Positions 8,052-10,414 of a stretch of 10,414 nt of DNA are shown piece after piece. The first letter of the stretch is position 1. Each line of letters starts with the position of its first letter. The notes under the pieces were generated by a model. The model was not told the origin of the DNA. It ran no database searches and saw only the letters and a list, made by a program, of their open reading frames with translations. The stretch spans positions 1 through 10,414 of the forward strand of contig JABJES010000184.1 of the NCBI GenBank assembly GCA_018663165.1. The letters run 5' to 3'. A program made the translations under genes and the position numbers. Source of the stretch: Rhodospirillaceae bacterium (GTDB lineage: Bacteria; Pseudomonadota; Alphaproteobacteria; UBA11136).

Positions 8052-8402
8052 ATGAAATTCAAGCTCATCATGGCCCTTGTCGAAGACAGCCATACCGAGA
8101 ATGTAATCGAGGCCGCCCGTGAGGCCGGAGCGACGGGGGCAACCGTCGTCACCAGCGCCCGGGGTGAGGGCCTGACTCCAAAGAAAAGTTTTCTCGGCCT
8201 GACCCTGAGCGGCCACCGGGATGTGGTAATTTTTATCGTTGAAGGGCATTTAAGCCGGACAATCCTTGAAACCATTGCCAAAGCCGGGCATTTTTACGAC
8301 AAACCAGGCACCGGCATTGCCTTTCAAATCGACGCCGAAGACGCGGTTGGGCTTGAATCCCAAATCCCCACCCTTTCCAGCGAGATTGAGGACCAGATAT
8401 GA
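8052..8402 (+). CDS. PII-like small regulatory protein
   Basis: A 116-residue soluble protein with a PII/GlnB-like pattern: an N-terminal beta strand (KFKLIMALVE), a helix (ENVIEAAREAGATGATV), a turn rich in Gly/Lys standing for the T-loop (ARGEGLTPKKSFLGLTLSGHRD, about 36-57), a second strand and helix (VVIFIVEGHLSRTILETIAKAG) and a Gly-rich C-terminal loop (DKPGTGIAFQID, 83-94). The T-loop region is shorter than in GlnB and has no Tyr at the uridylylation site, so it is not a canonical nitrogen-sensing GlnB/GlnK. PII relatives form trimers that bind adenine nucleotides between subunits and often control a membrane protein encoded beside them, which fits the position after two DUF1538 genes. 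AGGAG lies about 6 nt before the ATG, inside the end of copy B. Its stop overlaps the next start. Confidence 0.8.
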   Translation: MKFKLIMALVEDSHTENVIEAAREAGATGATVVTSARGEGLTPKKSFLGLTLSGHRDVVIFIVEGHLSRTILETIAKAGHFYDKPGTGIAFQIDAEDAVGLESQIPTLSSEIEDQI

Positions 8403-8797
8403 CCGACCACAAAATTATCAGCGTTCGCGATGTCATGTCCGCGTCGATCCACAAGGTCGGAGGGCTTGCCACGGTGCGGGAAGCGATTGATCTTCTGCAC
8501 CAGCACGCGGTGAGTTCCCTCATCATCGACCGCCGACACGCGGGCGATGAATTCGGCATTGTCGTTGTCGAGGATATCGCCCTGAAGGTGATCGGCGAGG
8601 ACCGCTCGCCCGAGCGCACCAATGTCTATGAGATCATGTCGAAGCCCGTCGTCACCGTCGATGCCGACATGGACATCAAATACGCCATCCGCCTGCTGGG
8701 CCGGTTTCGCCTCTCTCGCGCCCTGGTAACGGACAAGGGCGAGGCGGTCGGTCTGGTCAGCATGCGGGACATGGTTCTGCGCTTTATGGCCGTTTAG
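8399..8797 (+). CDS. Stand-alone CBS-pair protein
   Basis: A 132-residue protein that consists of almost nothing but two CBS motifs (Bateman module). The first, about 5-68, begins ISVRDVMSASIHKVGG and contains VSSLIID and GIVVVEDI; the second, about 74-130, begins YEIMSKPVVTVDADM and contains LSRALVTD and GLVSMRDMV. No enzymatic or membrane domain is attached. CBS pairs commonly bind AMP, ATP or related ligands and act as energy-state sensors on transporters or enzymes. The ATG lies within an ATGA overlap with the PII-like gene (8399-8402), an arrangement typical of translational coupling. With the PII-like protein it gives the cluster two separate candidate ligand sensors for the DUF1538 proteins (inference). 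Confidence 0.9.
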   Translation: MTDHKIISVRDVMSASIHKVGGLATVREAIDLLHQHAVSSLIIDRRHAGDEFGIVVVEDIALKVIGEDRSPERTNVYEIMSKPVVTVDADMDIKYAIRLLGRFRLSRALVTDKGEAVGLVSMRDMVLRFMAV

Positions 8798-8824
8798 CTT
8801 AACCTCACCTCTTCCAGAAATATT

Positions 8825-9610
8825 ATGCCCAAAACCCTCGATTTTAGCCCCCCGCCAAAGGCCGTCCTGATTACCGGCGCCAGCCAGCGCATCGGTCGCG
8901 CCATCGCCCTTGATTTTGCCGAGCGGGGGTGGGCCGTCGCCATCCATTACAATAGGGCGGAGAAAGCAGCCCAGACCCTTGCCGCCCAAATCGAAAGCGA
9001 CGGCGGCAAAGCCGTCGCCCTGGGCGCTGACCTCACCCAGGACGGGCAGGCAGAGGGGCTCATCCCACGCGCCATTGAGGTTCTGGGACCGCTGGGCTGC
9101 CTGGTCAACAATGCCTCGTGCTTTGAAGAAGACACACCAGCAACGGCAACCCGTGAGAGCTGGGCCGTCCACATGGAAACCAATCTCCACGCCCCCTTTA
9201 TCCTTTCCCGGGTCTTCGCCGATCAGCTTGCCAAACCCTATAGCGGCAATATCATCAACCTGATCGACCAACGAGTGTGGAATCTGACCCCCTATTTTAC
9301 TAGCTACACAGTCAGCAAGTCGGGCCTGTGGACCCTGACCCAGACCCTGGCCATGGCCCTCGCCCCACGTATTCGCGTCAACGCCATCGGGCCGGGGCCG
9401 ACCTTTCCCAGCGAACGGCAATCGCAGAAACAGTTCGACCGCCAATGGCAAGGAACACCGCTTAAACGCGGCACGACAGTGGAGGAAATTTGCGAGGCCC
9501 TGCACTTCCTTCTCGCCACCCCCTCGCTGACCGGGCAGATGCTGGCCCTTGATGGTGGCCAGCACCTCGGTTGGGCGCAGAGCGACCGCGATTACATGAC
9601 TGAGGAGTAA
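8825..9610 (+). CDS. Short-chain dehydrogenase/reductase, pteridine reductase-like
   Basis: A complete 261-residue NAD(P)H-dependent SDR. The cofactor loop is TGASQRIGRAIA (17-28), with Arg22 replacing the usual Gly of TGxxxGIG, as in pteridine reductase/FolM-type SDRs; NNAS is at 95-98 and Asn120 is conserved. The catalytic set is Asp148 (INLIDQR), Tyr161 and Lys165 (YTVSK). Asp takes the place of the classical SDR Ser, and the 13- and 4-residue spacings equal those of PTR1 (Asp181, Tyr194, Lys198). Reduction of a pterin, such as a dihydropterin or dihydrofolate, is therefore the best guess, but substrate specificity cannot be proven here. It starts 27 bp after the CBS gene without a strong ribosome-binding site, so it may share the transcript. 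It is the last gene before the AT-rich gap leading to uvrC. Confidence 0.88.
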   Translation: MPKTLDFSPPPKAVLITGASQRIGRAIALDFAERGWAVAIHYNRAEKAAQTLAAQIESDGGKAVALGADLTQDGQAEGLIPRAIEVLGPLGCLVNNASCFEEDTPATATRESWAVHMETNLHAPFILSRVFADQLAKPYSGNIINLIDQRVWNLTPYFTSYTVSKSGLWTLTQTLAMALAPRIRVNAIGPGPTFPSERQSQKQFDRQWQGTPLKRGTTVEEICEALHFLLATPSLTGQMLALDGGQHLGWAQSDRDYMTEE

Positions 9611-9706
9611 GGCCGGGAACGACAAAACATACGCCCGTCACCTGGCCTCGGGCAGTCCCCACAAAAGAGCAATAATGCGCATCTTAGAAGCGTCAAAAAA
9701 GCTGGC

Positions 9707-9723
9707 TTTAACAGTCTGTTAAA
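9707..9723. promoter_or_regulatory. Perfect 17-bp palindrome, operator-like
   Basis: TTTAACAG and its exact reverse complement CTGTTAAA flank a single T. An AT-rich odd-length dyad of this size, with no loop and no T-run after it, looks more like a binding site for a dimeric regulator than a terminator. The regulator is unknown; nothing in the window encodes one. Confidence 0.45.
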
Positions 9724-9831
9724 CATAAAAACTGCAAAAAAAATGCCTAGTTGTGCACAGCATCGCTTCCACCCCTTTTTTCACCCTCCCGAACAGGAAA
9801 AATTTAAGTTATTCTAAGCTATGGTTTCCAC

Positions 9832-9860
9832 TTGACAAAAATTACCACTTTAAATTCAAT
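9832..9860 (+). promoter_or_regulatory. Possible sigma70-type promoter toward uvrC
   Basis: A perfect -35 hexamer TTGACA (9832-9837) is followed after 17 bp by TTCAAT (9855-9860), matching 4 of 6 positions of the -10 consensus. Transcription would begin about 320 bp before uvrC, giving a long leader that includes the DnaA box and the foldable segment. Confidence 0.35.
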
Positions 9861-9952
9861 TACTTGCTAATTCTGCCTAATTTTTATGCAATCAGGAGCG
9901 AGGCTAAGGAGCTCCAAGGAATCCTGTCGTGGCATCCATCTTTTCAACAAAC

Positions 9953-9974
9953 TTATCCACATAAATCGTGGATA
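9953..9974. promoter_or_regulatory. Consensus DnaA box within a perfect inverted repeat
   Basis: TTATCCACA at 9953-9961 is an exact match to the high-affinity DnaA box. Its core TATCCAC (9954-9960) is mirrored exactly by GTGGATA (9968-9974) across a 7-bp spacer. The second half differs from the DnaA consensus at its outer bases. A relaxed relative, TTGTGCACA, lies at 9751-9759. Confidence 0.5.
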
Positions 9975-9981
9975 TCATTTT

Positions 9982-9994
9982 AAAGCTCAGCTTT
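9982..9994. repeat. Perfect 13-bp palindrome
   Basis: AAAGCT and AGCTTT flank a central C, 7 bp downstream of the DnaA-box inverted repeat. It is too tight to fold as a hairpin and is best seen as a DNA-level dyad. It may be chance in AT-rich sequence. Confidence 0.35.
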
Positions 9995-10042
9995 TCTGCC
10001 AAACCTTCCAATGGCATATCAATAAGTTAGAAGTTTTAACGC

Positions 10043-10118
10043 CTGCCCGGGCCGATACTGGAGAAGAATCTCCTTCTTATATTGCATCGCCTTAAAGTCT
10101 CATGAGAGGGTCGGGCAG
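10043..10118 (+). other. Foldable segment in the putative uvrC leader
   Basis: CTGCCCG (10043-10049) and CGGGCAG (10112-10118) can pair as a 7-bp GC-rich closing stem. The enclosed bases hold a perfect hairpin GGAGA-AGAA-TCTCC (10060-10073) and the palindrome TCTCATGAGA (10098-10107). Together these could form a multi-branched RNA about 70 nt before uvrC. No known RNA family is recognised. Confidence 0.3.
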
Positions 10119-10187
10119 CCCCAGATATCACACAGCTCACAACAGGGTTTCCGCGCAGAAGCTTTGAAAAAGGACAAAACAGCACAG

Positions 10188-10414
10188 ATGACAGGCTCAG
10201 ATTCTTGCCCGCCATCGCCGGAAAATCCCCATCCGGCCAGCGAAGGACTGGCGGCGATCAAGGCGGCGTTGAAAACCTTTCCCGGAAGTCCGGGCGTTTA
10301 CCGCATGCTGTCGGAAAAAGGCGAGGTGCTTTACGTCGGCAAGGCCAACAATCTTGCAAAACGAGTGGCCAGCTATACCCGTCTCAACCGCCAGACCAAC
10401 CGCATCCGCCGCAT
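10188..10414 (+). CDS. uvrC: UvrABC excinuclease subunit C (UvrC), N-terminal part only
   Basis: The first 75 residues of UvrC, the dual-incision nuclease that joins the UvrB-DNA complex; the rest is off the right edge. After a Pro/Ser-rich leader (MTGSDSCPPSPENPHP), the GIY-YIG endonuclease domain for the 3' incision begins: FPGSPGVYRM with the conserved GVY, then EVLYVGKANNLAKRVASY, where YVG stands for YIG and the Lys and Arg positions are conserved. The ATG follows AGGA by about 14 nt, longer than ideal. The long AT-rich gap before it suggests that it has its own promoter rather than reading through from the SDR gene. Confidence 0.93.
   Translation, partial: MTGSDSCPPSPENPHPASEGLAAIKAALKTFPGSPGVYRMLSEKGEVLYVGKANNLAKRVASYTRLNRQTNRIRR

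Larger units (their letters stand above)
9611..10187. other. Gene-free AT-rich intergenic region between the SDR gene and uvrC
   Basis: These 577 bp are clearly more AT-rich than the surrounding genes, especially 9660-10000. Two short open frames cross it (9753-9983 from GTG and 9886-10095 from ATG), but neither has a ribosome-binding site or recognisable protein features. What it does hold is a set of perfect dyads (9707-9723, 9954-9974, 9982-9994, 10098-10107), a consensus DnaA box at 9953-9961, a possible promoter at 9832-9860 and a foldable segment at 10043-10118. There is no tRNA or known riboswitch that I can recognise. Confidence 0.75.

Noticed and set aside
8324..9625. A 433-codon open frame on the minus strand
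   Set aside because: It is antisense to the CBS gene and the SDR gene, both of which have clear family motifs; long antisense frames are common in GC-rich coding DNA.
9633..9653. GCCCG...CGGGC as a terminator after the SDR gene
   Set aside because: The stem is only 5 bp with an 11-base loop and no T-run follows, so an intrinsic terminator is not supported.
9753..9983. A 76-codon open frame starting with GTG in the AT-rich gap
   Set aside because: There is no ribosome-binding site, no recognisable domain or membrane pattern, and the composition is that of translated AT-rich non-coding DNA.
9886..10095. A 69-codon open frame starting with ATG in the same gap
   Set aside because: The bases before the ATG are T-rich with no Shine-Dalgarno, the product has no recognisable features, and it runs through the DnaA-box dyad and the foldable segment.
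9660..10187. A chromosomal replication origin
   Set aside because: There is only one consensus DnaA box, and none of the genes usually found at alphaproteobacterial origins (dnaA, hemE, mnmG, parAB) is in the window.

Overview
The window reads as a piece of a moderately GC-rich alphaproteobacterial chromosome, probably Rhodospirillales-like. The evidence is the protein flavour (an alphaproteobacterial-type EF-G paralogue, an AatA-type aspartate aminotransferase, an SDR gene just upstream of uvrC) and the codon use; no rRNA or other taxonomic marker is present, so this is inference. Apart from one AT-rich gap, the genes are packed tightly. I see no transposase, integrase, CRISPR array or tRNA.

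Layout. Positions 1-4165 are transcribed leftward as a likely operon: aspartate aminotransferase, a ketopantoate-reductase-family dehydrogenase, then an EF-G-like GTPase that runs off the left edge. A divergent control region (4166-4308) separates this from the rightward half. There, uvrB (4309-6426) is followed by a tight cluster: two tandem DUF1538 membrane proteins (6522-7256, 7263-8048), a short PII-like protein (8052-8402) and a stand-alone CBS-pair protein (8399-8797). A pteridine-reductase-like SDR (8825-9610) follows. An AT-rich, gene-free stretch of 577 bp (9611-10187) with several perfect dyad symmetries and a consensus DnaA box leads into uvrC (10188 onward, cut by the right edge).

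How the genes work together. uvrB and uvrC encode two parts of the nucleotide-excision-repair excinuclease and here bracket an unrelated module. The most interesting part is that module: a duplicated multi-pass membrane protein family of unknown function, encoded without gaps next to two small cytosolic proteins from superfamilies that usually bind adenine nucleotides (PII trimers and CBS pairs). The arrangement resembles a transporter or channel with two ligand sensors, but neither substrate nor ligand can be read from the sequence. The SDR carries the Asp-Tyr-Lys catalytic set of pteridine reductases, not the classical Ser-Tyr-Lys, and may belong to folate/pterin metabolism independently of the membrane module.
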